Part shown: piece after piece, positions 34,347 through 45,691 of the stretch
Layout: the number at the start of each line of letters is the position of its first letter
How positions within the stretch are numbered: position 1 is the first letter of the stretch
Origin: Owenia fusiformis
Taxonomy: Eukaryota > Annelida > Polychaeta > Sabellida > Oweniidae
Reading direction: 5' to 3'
Assembly: GCA_903813345.2 (NCBI GenBank)
Contig: CAIIXF020000002.1
Span: 25,064,455-25,124,454, forward strand
DNA: 60,000 bases
Notes under the pieces: generated by a model
The model's database searches: none
The model's input: only the letters and a program-made list of their open reading frames with translations
What the model was told of the DNA's origin: nothing
Position numbers and translations under genes: made by a program

Positions 34347-36677
34347 GGATATACCAGTGTAACCTCCGAAAAAATCCATGATTTTCAATCTCAACGAAAC
34401 TAGGTTTTTATTATAGACCTAGATGTAGCGATTAGAAAAATGTAATAAAAAAGGTGGGTCAACGGATTAGTTTTTTCATGAGAAGCTTCTGAAAATAGGT
34501 GTGACGTTATCATCATTTGAACATTTGAGGCGCCATCGATTCCAAAGCAAAAAAACATATTTCCTATATTTCGTCGATAAAATGATGATTTAGGGAGTAT
34601 TGACGATTTTTTTTCGAGCCTAGATAAACTTCCTTTATACATAATTACATTGGTTCGAATATTGGAACACTCAGGATATTTCTTCTTACTTTTTTCACTT
34701 AAAGTGTTACCCCTACCCCAACAATATTTGTGAATTTTTGTAACGTTTTTCCATTAAAAACATATCTTTTTCATTTTCGCATTTTGACACGTTATGAATC
34801 GAAAATTACGCAAATTTCCAATGGATTGTGGTATTTTTTTTATTTGCTTATTCTAAAAAAGGTGTTCTCATGTTTATTTTGATATAAAAAAAACATAGGG
34901 TCAACGGTCTGTTTTACGCTTGAAAATGGCATTGAAGATTGGTGTGCTTTAACAATGATACAAAAGCCACTGGTCAATTCGCGTCATAATTTAACTAAAT
35001 ATATGACGTCTCTCTCAAGAATTAACAAAATCGACTGCTCACAAAAACATAAACTAGCTAAGTCCACATGATAAACATCATTCCAAAATATTATAAATTA
35101 TGAATAAATTGAGGGCTAGATGCCCCAGTAAGACATTCATTCAATAAACGATGATTTAAAATGGCTAATAATAGCCATATTTGACTCCTATTCTAATATG
35201 CTAATATTTCTGTTTATTTTTCGGGAAAGGATAACGTTACATTTGAGGTTAACAATTGTGAAAACTGAACATGTCTAATGAACTGCCTTCACAAGTATAC
35301 CTCACAGATCAGGCATGAATGATTTCACTCGTGATATATAGCATGCGTGCTTTTTGATGATTTTCGGGTGGGGTTGTACATTCCCTGTGCATTCCTCACC
35401 CCGAGGTCCCCAATTATGTAAAGTTGTCGGATTTGAGCAAGATACGTCTACTGAATGTAGTACACGAATAATGTGTTTTTGTGAACGGCTATGGACGTTT
35501 TTCGCATTGTATCCTGCATGTCCGATCATGGTCGTTAATACTCACTGGGAAAATATTTTTAACTGGTAACTATAATTATAAAAAATATAGAATAATAACA
35601 TAAATTGAACAAAGGTTTGAATGGCTTGTTTGAATGTTTGATGGTATTGTTTTGACAGAAAGGAAAAACGAAACAAGGTAATGATTTCAATAGAAATACT
35701 TATAAATGAATGTTCATGCACGGACTTTAAGTGTCCGTGGTTCATGTAATAAGTGTATACATGAATTATAGAAATTCCAAAGTAGAATACTGTATTTTAC
35801 AGTTGCCTTTTGATATTAAATATTATCGTATGATCTGTAAAATGAAGCCTTCTGATTGGTCAGTTCTTGTGCTGTACCAATCTGTATTGCTACTGAGATT
35901 GTCCCCGTTGATCAACTCCGTCGCAATACAGAAAATATTGGTACGGAGAGGACAATCTCAGTAGCAATACAGAGGATCACACGATAAAAACGTTATTGAA
36001 TGATTTGAAGTTCAATACAGGATATATTCTGTCTCGATATTCTGTATTGGCACTCGACTACGTCTCGTTCCAATACGGAATTTCTCGAGCAGAATATATC
36101 CTGTATTGCACTTCAAATCATTCAATAACTTATACCCCTGGTCAATACATAGGCTATAGACTATATAGTTAACTTAATGAAAACTCATACAGACTGTAGC
36201 GAAATAAGAAACAAGTTACAAATTAGATTTGTCGTGTTTGTAATACATGGGCACATACACATATGCTGCTGGGATAAACGAAAGAAACGGACACGAAACT
36301 GGAATGAAACAAGAATATACAAAAAATTACTGAATTATTTGGAAGAATTGATGACGTATAGTTCATTTGTTTGTTTATTTGTTGATGTGGCAATATGTCA
36401 CTGACGTCACAGATAATGGTATCATATTCCGAGAACCCATTAACAAAGTGTTATATGACGTCATGATAAAACAACATTGAAAATGAGAATCTCTTAGTTG
36501 CTATGGATTACTATGTCGTAAAGCGTCATATATCGTCATTCTGCGTCCTTGATATTTAATACAGAACACTTGTCAAACGTGAAGTTAACAAACGAGCTTT
36601 TCACAGAGGTGTTTATTTTCTATTTCTGTAATTTAAAAATATATCACCATTGTCGTAAGGGTTACACTGGTATATCC
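34347..36677. mobile_element. Non-autonomous TTAA element, 2.33 kb, 18-bp perfect inverted repeats
   Basis: GGATATACCAGTGTAACC at 34347-34364 has its exact reverse complement at 36660-36677. TTAA flanks both (34343-34346 and 36678-36681). TTAA insertion implies a piggyBac- or Kolobok-type transposase acting in trans. The ends differ from the Kolobok-like element at 2572. No transposase frame is visible. A double-hairpin repeat (35823-36134) is nested inside. Confidence 0.88.
35823..36134. mobile_element. Double-hairpin MITE, copy 1
   Basis: Two palindromes stand back to back. The first (35823-35989) runs TTATCGTATGATCTGT to ACACGATAA with strong inner arms CTGTATTGCTACTGAGATTG. The second (about 35990-36134) has 35-40-bp arms around GAATGATTTGAAG and CAATACAGGATATATTCTG. 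The same 312-bp unit occurs at 57149-57464 with few differences, so it is a discrete dispersed element. No coding sequence. Confidence 0.88.
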
Positions 36678-37213
36678 TTAAACATTGTTTCCCCTGATGA
36701 GTGACTGGATCAAATTAGGTATCTACTGCAAAGGTTATCTGATCGTAAGATCAATATAGAATCAAACGTGAAGAATAAACTACAAGCCTCGATTCATACT
36801 AAAGCAGGGAGTGGAAACATTTTCGTGGAGTAAATGGGTCTTTTTCAAAAGTTCGTCACTCAAAAGTTCAAATATTACATGCTCGATATCTCAACATTTT
36901 GAGAAGTATAGCCAAAAACGATTATTTTATTCAACTCAGTAGAGGTCAAAAAGATACTGAGGATAATATCAGGTGAAAATGTTAAAATTTGTTGAAGTTA
37001 TTCACTTTTTTGGGCTTCGTGTCCAGCTGTTTTTGCAGTTTTTTAAGCAATTTTGGGGGGTACATCAGAGATACATCCCCTGGATCTTTCTTTCTGGAAA
37101 TGAGGCGGAAAAATGCGTTGCCACAAGTCTACAGAGGTTATCTATGTGAATCATTTCGTTTTCAGATAATAAATCTACCATACTCGAAAAATAAGACAAT
37201 GTCAATTTAGAAC

Positions 37214-37256
37214 TAACGTGCGTGATGCATGGTGTCAAACACCATCACGCACGTTA
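37214..37256. repeat. Inverted pair of subterminal motifs (43-bp hairpin)
   Basis: TAACGTGCGTGATG (37214-37227) and CATCACGCACGTTA (37243-37256) are perfect 14-bp inverted copies around GCATGGTGTCAAACA. This is the outermost motif pair on the left side of the 5.66-kb element. Confidence 0.9.
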
Positions 37257-37419
37257 TTCATGAGCTCCAGGCTGATTATTTTTACAAAAAGTCAGATGAA
37301 GTGTTTTTTCGAAAGGAGGATACACCGAGCTCTCATTGTGTTCAATGCTATATGAAGTATATATGGAAAATAATTTTTATGCTCAGTTGCGTGCATTATC
37401 GTTTTTCGTGTCAAACTCG

Positions 37420-37998
37420 TCACGCACGTTAGAAAGCCTATTTTCATACAAAATACGCGATCACATGTGTAAATGAAATTGTATTTTATTTACACATTTA
37501 CGAGATGTTATAGATCCAGTGGTAAGTTTCAACTCTGAAGCGGCAATATGGTCTTTATAAGTTGCTCGAAGATTGGTGTCAAACTTCGTTACGCACGTTA
37601 ATCCGCCACGCACGAGTCCTTTATCGTGTCATACTCTCGCATTAACGAATAACTTAAATTTCTCGTTGATATAAAACGATTTTCACACACACCTTAATGT
37701 AAGAAAGGGAACATTCATCTGGAATCAGCAAATATTGTGGTTGTTTTCGTCATTAATCTGTTTTTTGACAACATAGCTTAATTTATATGTGATAAAAGTG
37801 TTCGTGTCAAGCAATCACGCACGTTATAAAAGATGTACATCTTGTCCTTATGTTAATGGTTATGTCAATAGTCTTGTCAGGAGTGCCAAGCACTGATTTT
37901 TATTGCTTTCACTAATCTCAGTTTCACAGTTCAGAAAATTTCGTCAATTATTGTATGCAGAAAATAGAATAGAACCAATAAAATTCTAACGTGCGTGA
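37420..37998. repeat. Left subterminal motif series, TCACGCACGTTA
   Basis: Plus-strand copies lie at 37420-37431, 37589-37600 (one mismatch, TTACGCACGTTA) and 37815-37826, and an inverted copy at 37987-37998. Most are preceded by GTGTCAAAC or a one-base variant. Spacings from 37245 are about 175, 169, 226 and 172 bp. The sequence between motifs appears unrelated. Repeated subterminal motifs are typical transposase-binding sites in some DNA elements; that role is inferred. Confidence 0.85.
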
Positions 37999-38608
37999 CG
38001 TTTGACACCAATGGACAAAGTGATTGAGCGTCGGTTCAGATGGACTCAATTCTTCTCGACTTCACTGAAAACAAATTCTTAATGCATGGTTATTTGAATT
38101 ATATAAATGATCTTTGATCGACTATTTAGACTATTTATTCCATAAATGATATTGCATTGATAGAAATTGCTACAGTTTCGTTCCACATAGACCATTCGCA
38201 ATTTAGATTCGTCTCGGCTGAGGCCATTTTGGCTAGCAGAAGACGTAAGTATTTCGTATAATTCGACGTATTTTCCCCATAACTTGTATTGCTTTCAACA
38301 TATTGTAACAAATTTTTACTTTTCAAATTTTCGATTCTTTGTAGTCCAGTGCCATTGTACCAGTTTTCTTACAGTTAACACAGTGAGAAAGTGTTTTCCA
38401 TTTTTGGTTGACAAGTAGTATACTAACATGAATGTATGTGACACTAGAGAAGTAGTCAGACTCATGTAAATTGCTAATTTTTATGAGATTTCTTTTTTGC
38501 TTTCATTTGTTTACATTTTTCTCATCTTACTTATGAAGAGCTATATTGACCTACATTCAATCACTAGTTTTTTCGGTCAATTTCGGCATGATTATAACCA
38601 AAGATTAA

Positions 38609-39505
38609 TATGGTGTACTGATATATACCAAGCGTGACTGCCTAACTAATAGAGATATTGAACATAAATACGAAAGTGCTTTAATTGAAAACAATCATAT
38701 TCGGTTCCAAAAATATGTTCTCGGAGTTCATAGAAAAGCCACAAACATGGCAGTAAGAGGAGAATTGGGAAGAATACCTTTGGTAGTCGATATTTTAAAA
38801 AGACAAATCAAATACCTCGGTCATTTAGAGTTGAGTGCAAATGGGAGTTTACTAAACGATTCATTAATTATGAGTAAAACATTTGTTTTAACAAATAACA
38901 CATTTACATGGCACAAACAACTCAAAAATATACTGTGCCATATTAAAATAAAAATGTCTGATGAATTGAATCTTGAAGATAAGGTAAACATAGAGAAGAG
39001 CACAAATAGGCTTGCTATTAAAGTCAAAAAGAAATTAATAGAGAGATATCAAGTATATTGGAAGAATCTGATAAGTGGGAATGGGGGGAAACTTAGATTA
39101 TTTAAACAACTAAAATCGCACTTTGGGTTTGAACACTACCTTTCAGAAACGAGACTTTCAAACGCTAAACATTTAACTAGATTACGTATAAGCGCCCACA
39201 ATCTAGAGATAGAGAGAGGCCGATATACAAAACCAATTACTGATCTTAATAGTCGATTTTGTAAAATATGTAAGGACTCGGTTATAGAAGATGAAACACA
39301 CTTTTTATTCAAATGTAAAAAATTGGAGTTTATCAGAAAATCCCATATTGAAAAACTTGAAAACCTGTGTAGTAATTTTAAAAACATGAATGATCACCAA
39401 AAGACAATTTTTCTATTGACGAGTGAGGGGATCATATTAAAAGAAGCTGCTGACATGATAAAGTATCTAATGATTGGTAGAGACAGGATTCTTATATCAA
39501 AGTAA
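38609..39505 (+). pseudogene. LINE ORF2 C-terminal portion (5'-truncated)
   Basis: The frame is open from just after TAA at 38606-38608. Protein-like sequence precedes the first ATG at 38747: RFQKYVLGVHRKATN runs straight into MAVRGELGRIPL, a block I recognise from animal LINE polyproteins downstream of the reverse transcriptase domain. About 140 residues later comes a Cys/His cluster (FCKICKDSVIEDETHFLFKC), the C-terminal zinc-knuckle-like motif of such ORF2 proteins. The reverse transcriptase and endonuclease domains are absent. The last ~300 codons are intact, so the copy is fairly young or was recently inserted. The LINE clade is not assigned. Confidence 0.75.
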
Positions 39506-39640
39506 CATTTTATATATGTCATTTGAAGAATGTAATCCTATTTTCTTTACTTTATTGCTATATTTACTGTTATTGAAAATTGTATATCGGATGTACGTTT
39601 GGCCCTAAAAGGGCATCAGTACTAATAAAATCCTATATCT
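38609..39640 (+). mobile_element. LINE 3' fragment with 3' UTR
   Basis: It covers the last part of a non-LTR retrotransposon ORF2 (38609-39505) and a 3' UTR ending in GGCCCTAAAAGGGC, CATCAGT and AATAAA (39624-39629). 5' truncation is normal for LINE copies. It lies in the centre of the 5.66-kb element, so it inserted there or was captured. Confidence 0.8.
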
Positions 39641-39899
39641 ACTAACCAATGATGATTGGTTTATGTTATATTTATTTAGTTTATACATTTATCTAGTTAA
39701 TTATATACTAAAAATGTATTAATGTTACATTAGATAGCACAGATTGTGAGTTCTAAATGAAGCCAGTTATTTTGCACTTTTCATATCCTGATTGCATCAT
39801 AGTAATTGTACACCAGTCCTGTCCTGTCCAGGGGCCTAGGTATTGCATCAGCCCATGTGCTAATCATGAGTGAATACAGCAGTGTACACCTGTCTGGGG

Positions 39900-39935
39900 T
39901 ATAAATAGAGACGACCGGGTGACTCAGCAGGCACT
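39900..39935 (+). promoter_or_regulatory. TATA-box core promoter candidate
   Basis: TATAAATAG (39900-39908) is followed about 25 bp later by GACTCAGCAGG, where an initiator-like TCAG falls at the expected start distance. The surroundings are locally GC-richer (CTGTCTGGGGTATAAATAGA). Downstream lies the minisatellite from about 40000, so any transcript would consist largely of repeats. It could derive from an LTR or a cellular gene promoter; neither is proved. Confidence 0.4.
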
Positions 39936-39999
39936 TTCTTGCTGGAACTGAGAGAGGACAGACCTGTGTGCCTCCAGGGATTGACACTTGATGGACTTA

Positions 40000-40871
40000 G
40001 GCTGATTCTACACATATATTGATGGACTTAGAAGATTTTCATCTCACATATTGAGGGACTTAGGGGATTTTACCCTGGTATACTTAGAGGATCTTAGGCA
40101 GATTCGACATACCCGTTGAGGGACTTTGAGGATATACTTAGAGGATCTTAGGCAGATTCGACATACCTGTTGAGGGACTTAGAGGATTTTACCATGGTAT
40201 ACTTAGAGGATCTTAGGCAGATTCTACATATACTGAGAGGCACGTACACAACTTATGATGAGAAGGAACCTCCACGCGCCTCAAGAGATTGATGCCTGGG
40301 GGACTTAGACAAATTCTGCATACCATTTGATGGACTTAGGCTGATTCTACACATATATTGATGGACTAAGAAGATTTTCATCTCACATATTGAGGGACTT
40401 AGAGGATTTTACCCTGGTATACTTAGAGGATCTTAGGCAGATTCGACATACCCGTTGAGGGACTTTGAGGATATACTTAGATGATCTTAGGCAGATTCGA
40501 CATACCAGTTGAGGGACTTTGAGGATATACTTAGAGGATCTTAGGCAGATTCGACATACCCGTTGAGGGACTTTGAGGATATACTTAGAGTATCTTAGGC
40601 AGATTCGACATACCCGTTGAGGGACTTTGAGGATATACTTAGAGGATCTTAGGCAGATTCGACATACCCGTTGAGGGACTTTGAGGATATACTTAGAGGA
40701 TCTTAGGCAGATTCTACATATACTGAGAGGCACGTACACAACTTTTGATGAGAAGGAACCTCCACGCGCCTCAAGAGATTGATGCCTGAGGCACTTAGAC
40801 AAATTCTGCATACCATTTGATGGACTTAGGAGAATTCTTCGGTCGATGCACTTAGAAGATATTACCTTGAG
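40000..40871. repeat. Hierarchical minisatellite with 54-bp units
   Basis: The 54-bp units start CGACATACCCGTTGAGGGAC at 40105, 40159, 40444, 40498, 40552, 40606 and 40660. They lie within a larger duplication: ACACATATATTGATGGACTT at 40011 and 40340, and CACGTACACAACTT...CACGCGCCTC at 40241 and 40731. GGACTTAG recurs throughout as a sub-motif. Since 54 is divisible by 3, one minus-strand frame stays open with an 18-residue repeat, but it lacks an ATG start. Confidence 0.9.
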
Positions 40872-41208
40872 GGACTTAGCCAATATTCACCATAGTTGCC
40901 TGGAGTTTGATGCCCAGAGGAACCTGAGGAATATTCACGCATATATTGAGGGACTTAGCCAATATTCACCATAGTTGCCTGGAGTTTGATGCCCTGAGGA
41001 ACTTAAGGAATATTCACGCATATATTGAGGGACTTAGCCAATATTCACCATAGTTGCCTCGAGTTTGATGCCCAGAGGAACTTAAGGAATATTCACGCAT
41101 ATATTGAGGGACTTAGCCAATATTCACCATAGTTGCCTGGAGTTTGATGCCCAGAGGAACTTAAGGAATATTCACGCATATATTGAGGGACTTGGCCAAT
41201 ATTGATAA
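40872..41208. repeat. 79-bp tandem repeat
   Basis: Units begin GGACTTAGCCAATATTCACC at 40872, 40951, 41030, 41109 and (partial) 41188, spaced exactly 79 bp. They share GGACTTAG with the adjacent 54-bp units, suggesting one ancestral short motif. Confidence 0.93.
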
Positions 41209-41594
41209 TTGACAGGTTGACCAGTTACACGCTCCTTATTTAAGTTTGGAAGGCTTTTTTCCAATTTGTCAGAATTTGATAAACTTTTGTGAGGGAAGAA
41301 AAATCAAAACCTGAGGAGCCTGAATTAAAATCCCGATCATCATGATGATCAAATGTCAATAGTAACTTAAATTTCCACTGGTTTTGATATAAAATGTATA
41401 AAATTCAAACAGTGCTATTTAAAATGTAACTGTATTGTATTGTAGTCAGTTGTAAGTAGATAGATTACCGTCTTAATGTTAACCTTGTGGTTGTTACATT
41501 GTCAAAGTAATTGTTTTGTGCCAGTTACATGTTGGTCTCATGAAGTCCATTAGCATTTTACTGTTATTGTTAAAATCGTGTCAACTTAAAATCG

Positions 41595-42327
41595 TCACGC
41601 ACGTAGAATTCAAGCAAACATTTTCTTGAATAAAATAATGAATACACATAACAATATATCGCTATGTCATTCTTCAAACTAAATAATTTGAGGAAAGCTA
41701 TTAATGTTAATTGTAACGTATCCTGCTGGGGAAATGGAATGACCATGAAGCAAGATACTGTACGTTATAGAATAATTTACTTCTGTGGTTGAAATAAGTC
41801 CGAAACCATTGTATTAATCGGATATCCATATTTTGCCAGTTTAAAAATATAATACGTATGATGTTTGACAAGGTATAACATGTATTATACACTAAGAAAT
41901 CGACTGCTGTTACTTGATCACTAAGATGTACACTTATTATTGAGTTTAACATATTTCGCGTCAACACAATCAATTCATCACGCACGTTAGTTTTTAGTAA
42001 AAACCTTGCTTAATGCCTTATGATACAAAACTTACAAGGGTATAACGTTTATTTAAAGCTTTAGATTGGTTAAAACATATTTATTCCTAATATATCATGT
42101 TATATGAGAAACTCAGGATAGCAGATGAAAAACGCAGATATTTAACCACGTCACGCACGTTAGCATATTGAAAATTAGCTGAGAAACCTTAAATGCATAA
42201 ATTCATGAAATATCGACAAACGATTTTTTCGTCATATGCATTTACACAGTTTGAGAGACTTAAATGTATTTTATCGTCTGTATTACAAAAGTAACTGTTG
42301 ATTTCATCAAAAACGTCACGCACGTTA
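41595..42327. repeat. Right subterminal motif series, TCACGCACGTTA
   Basis: Copies lie at 41595-41605 (one base short), 41978-41989, 42151-42162 and 42316-42327, all in plus orientation. Spacings are 383, 173 and 165 bp. Two are preceded by GTGTCAAC-like sequence (41579, 41959). The series matches the left side in motif and spacing, supporting one element. Confidence 0.85.
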
Positions 42328-42576
42328 GATTTTTTACATTTTGCTGTGTTATTTCGTAATTTCCACTTAAACTATCTTTTAAAGGCAATTTTCTGGAACA
42401 ATGTTCGTTGTTCGTCCCAAAAAATCAAAAATTGATTGAAATATCAACCGTTTTAATTTTTCGGAGAAAGTGACGAACTTTTGAAAAAGACCCAAATGCA
42501 TTTTAAAAATCGCCATCTTTATTCAAAATAAGGGAGGTGTAGTTTTATTTTAAAGTCGGTGAATGTATTTGTATAC

Positions 42577-42825
42577 TTCCTAACCTGCCAATAGGCTCGT
42601 CACATTCAAAATACATCGGTGAAACATTCAATTTTCACAAATTGACACTCAAAGCTCTAGTTTTTCAATAATGTGGGGTTCACCACAGATTTCTGTTCAA
42701 AATCAAATTATTTCTTTATTTGACCTCACATTTTAGAAAAACTAGATGGATGGCTGTCAATTTATGACAATGAAATGTTTTTTCGAAGTCCTGGGAACGT
42801 GATGAGCGCATTGGCAGGTTAGGAA
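42577..42825. mobile_element. Foldback MITE, about 250 bp
   Basis: TTCCTAACCTGCCAATAGGC at the left pairs with GCGCATTGGCAGGTTAGGAA at the right. Inner parts also pair (CTCGTCAC with GTGATGAG, CTAGTTTTTC with GAAAAACTAG). Non-coding. It lies 80 bp beyond the right end of the 5.66-kb element. Confidence 0.75.
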
Positions 42826-44118
42826 ACCTATAAAACATCCACCACAGACTACCAAATAATACTACGCCTACCTACGAAAGTACGCGTTTCAACCCCTGTC
42901 AAGCGAGACGCCCTTTCGAGAGAAACGGAAATTCAAAAATATGTCACCATACGTGACCACCCTGTATCACATTCGTTTTTACAGACTCTGGGGTTCACTA
43001 CAATACCACCGGACCGTTGATCTATCGGATAAGGAGATATTTCCATAGAGCATCGTTTCTTTGTCTGTCGGCTTCAAGGATACAATTTTAAAAAGTTTAG
43101 TTCGAGTTTCTAGACTAGAGCTTTAATAGAGACGAAATCTGCTTGCTTCTGGGTTCTAGGACAGAACAAGAAATGTTCTTTATCAACAGTATACTCAATT
43201 TATATATCTTAACAGACGGGTTTCACAAACGTTGCTCCGATACTTTTGCGTGTAACGTAATCGTGATTTTCTTTATTTGGCAGTACTTGATTATCTATGC
43301 GTACAGCATTTCGACCTATCAATCGAAAACACACCGTCGAATATTATATTAATCTCCAAATATGTAAGTCTATGTGAACTTAATGCATTATTTACAGAAA
43401 CTCGCTCTCGTGAAAACGCCTCCATCCATTTCAAGTTGTTTTTATTAACATTTCTTAACTGGAACAATTAGACATCAGATAATAATTTGTCTCTCTTTAA
43501 ATTCAATCTGCATAGAAAATGTAATAGAAAAGTAATCCATTAAGCGAATTTCGGCTGTGGTAAAACAGTTAACACAAATATATTTTATCAGGAGTTTCTG
43601 ATTTCAATTATATACCTATGATAAATTAGATAAACGCATTTAATTGATTGATTCTGGAAATGTTGATTTGACTTATTTACCTAGCAATCATCAGTAGTCA
43701 GATCCCAGAGGAGGGAGAACGATAATGCTAATCAGCAATCAATGATTATAGTTGAGGGTTATTGCATTGCAAGCACAACGCGACAAAATACAACAATCAA
43801 ATGCAACATACAAAAGCACAAATAACAATTAAAAGGTTCAACCCTAAGCATTTGAAAAAACACAACATATAACACAAAAATAACATTCGTCAATCGAACA
43901 AAGTATAACGAATTAACTGACATTCAGAAAATGGGCACAATACTTCAGAAAAAAGAAAGATTATCAAACTAAAAATTTAGCGTTTCGCACAATTCAACAA
44001 CGCATAGCATTTACAACCAGATATAACAGAGAAAAAAATAAATAAATAAAAACAATACTTTAACCTAACACACAGTGCACAGCTTATGCTACTGTACCTC
44101 TACAGGAATTTCACTTAC
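42826..44118. other. Unrecognised stretch, possibly intron
   Basis: No coding exon is recognised. The donor at 44118 reads leftward into this region on the minus strand, so it may be intronic if that exon is real. A lone CCACCCTGTATCAC transposon-like end lies near 42958. Confidence 0.4.
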
Positions 44119-44325
44119 CAATAATTCGTGATGTTGAACGTTCAGTTTTGGTCTACTAGACCGTATCCCTATTGCCTTGCACCTAATCATTCCACGAAGT
44201 CGTTTATTGTTGTACCAGTTCTGGGAGACGTACGAAAAACAAGATGCTCCCTTGTCGAAGACATACACAAATGAGATACGAAGAAAATATAGGCACGTTT
44301 TGTCAGATGAATTTTTCAAAGACAT
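44119..44325 (-). CDS. Candidate exon of an unrecognised minus-strand gene
   Basis: An ATG at 44323-44325 (context CATCAAGATGTC) opens 69 codons that end in phase 0 at a perfect donor, TTG|GTAAGT (GT at 44117-44118). The peptide is Cys- and basic-rich in its second half (YNNKRLRGMIRCK, then SRPKLNVQHHEL) and has a hydrophobic aromatic stretch near residues 12-21. I recognise no family. The AG immediately before the ATG could be an acceptor, which would make this an internal exon joining the exon at 48330-48521 in phase 0. Composition is less AT-biased than the flanks. A chance ORF with a chance donor remains possible. Confidence 0.35.
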
Positions 44326-45690
44326 CTTGATGATATATGAGTTCGATTTATAGACTTAACTTGTTTATCAATCCCCCATGACAGTTTAATTTGTCAAATT
44401 CACGGTCGTATGGTTTTTGTCCATGTGTTTTCTAATGCGTTTTTCTGGTTCCTATTAATTTTTGCCGTTTTTAATCAGTTTTTTGTAATTTTCCGCCCGC
44501 GATGAATCTTCGTGAATATTTTTAATATCGTTAAAAAGAAGCAAACCGTCTCAAACAAGGTTATGCTAGTTCGAATATGTGTATGCTTCGATGCACTTGA
44601 TTTAGGAAATGTAAAACTATCCAAAACAGTTAGGTGTAAAGCCATCACTGTAAAACTGATAGATTAACGCGACAATATACGTTACCTAGGCTTAAGACGA
44701 TAAGCAGATTATCGGTTTTATATATGTGTCATCGGGTCAGAGTTCATTAACTTACAAAATAGTCATACCCTGGGGATATCAAGATTGGTTACAATTAGGC
44801 GTATTTGTGTTAAAATCCATATGCTTACTATTTGTTACCATTACGTTGTTAGTCATGTTTGCTACCAATGGCTAGGGGCAACTCCACATTTGACCATATG
44901 CTTGTTTATGCTATTTTACATTTCAAAATGAGTTAGTTATCATTTTATCTCGAAGCATATAAAAAAGCATAAAATTCAGTTATCATAAATAGTTTTACAG
45001 AACAACCAAGGGACTGAAAATGAAGGAAACGTGTCAAAACTGGAACATATTTTGACCCTTTAAAAACGTTGCGCTGCCCCTGTTTATGAAATAGTTATTA
45101 ATCAACTCTATACGGTACCAAGCAAAACCCATAATAATATTAATTCCCTCTTCTATACTCATTCTTATCTTGATATATTCAACCATAGGGTACTATTTTT
45201 CCCCAGTCACCAAACTGGCTGGGATCAATATCAATATCAATAATATTGTACTTAGATCTTTCTAGCAATATGTGTGCATACAACGAAGCATCATAAGCAT
45301 ACACGAGGATTATTTCTCATGCATGCAGTATATCTATAAATGGTTCCAAATTGATCAGTTTGGCTAATTTTTACATGCATGTGTTATCCCTGGCCCGTGG
45401 AATTATAGTTCATTATATGAGTTATACCACTGCCTTGATGAATTCTCAATTTTTATGTATTCCTATTTCATATTGACTAAAATTGTCGTTAATGTTTTTT
45501 TTTATAAAACTTTGGCAATCAATTGCTATTATTAACTAAAGGAATTTTATGTATAAAAAAGCTGGTTTCTAAATTGGTAAAAAATATTTCTACTCCGTAT
45601 GAAACGATCTCAATCAAATCAGTTTGTTATTCGTGTTCTTCGAATAAGATTTTCATTTAGCGCTTCGTGAAGGATATTTCAATACTGGTT
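44326..45690. other. Unrecognised stretch, possibly intron
   Basis: AT-rich with no recognised gene. It lies between the candidate exon and the 149-bp satellite. Confidence 0.45.
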
Positions 45691-45691
45691 A

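Larger units (their letters stand above)
36836..42493. mobile_element. Large DNA element, 5.66 kb, perfect 25-bp inverted repeats, AAAT duplication
   Basis: The first 25 bp (36836-36860, starting GGGTCTTTTTCAAAAGTT and ending CGTCACT) are the exact reverse complement of 42469-42493. AAAT flanks both ends (36832-36835 and 42494-42497). Inside, near both ends, the motif TCACGCACGTTA repeats many times. The centre holds a LINE fragment and a TATA-led minisatellite. No transposase frame is visible, so it is non-autonomous or gutted. A 4-bp duplication is unusual; superfamily not assigned. Confidence 0.87.

Noticed and set aside
40383-40883. 166-codon minus-strand frame with an 18-residue repeat (KVPQRVCRICLRSSK)
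   Set aside because: It arises because the 54-bp minisatellite unit is divisible by three. The start is TTG, not ATG, and the frame follows the repeat borders rather than gene signals.
37214-42327. CRISPR-like arrangement: a short repeat with apparently unique spacers
   Set aside because: The repeat is only 12 bp, spacers are about 160 bp and irregular, one copy is inverted, and the series lies inside a eukaryotic transposon. A transposase-binding series is a better explanation.
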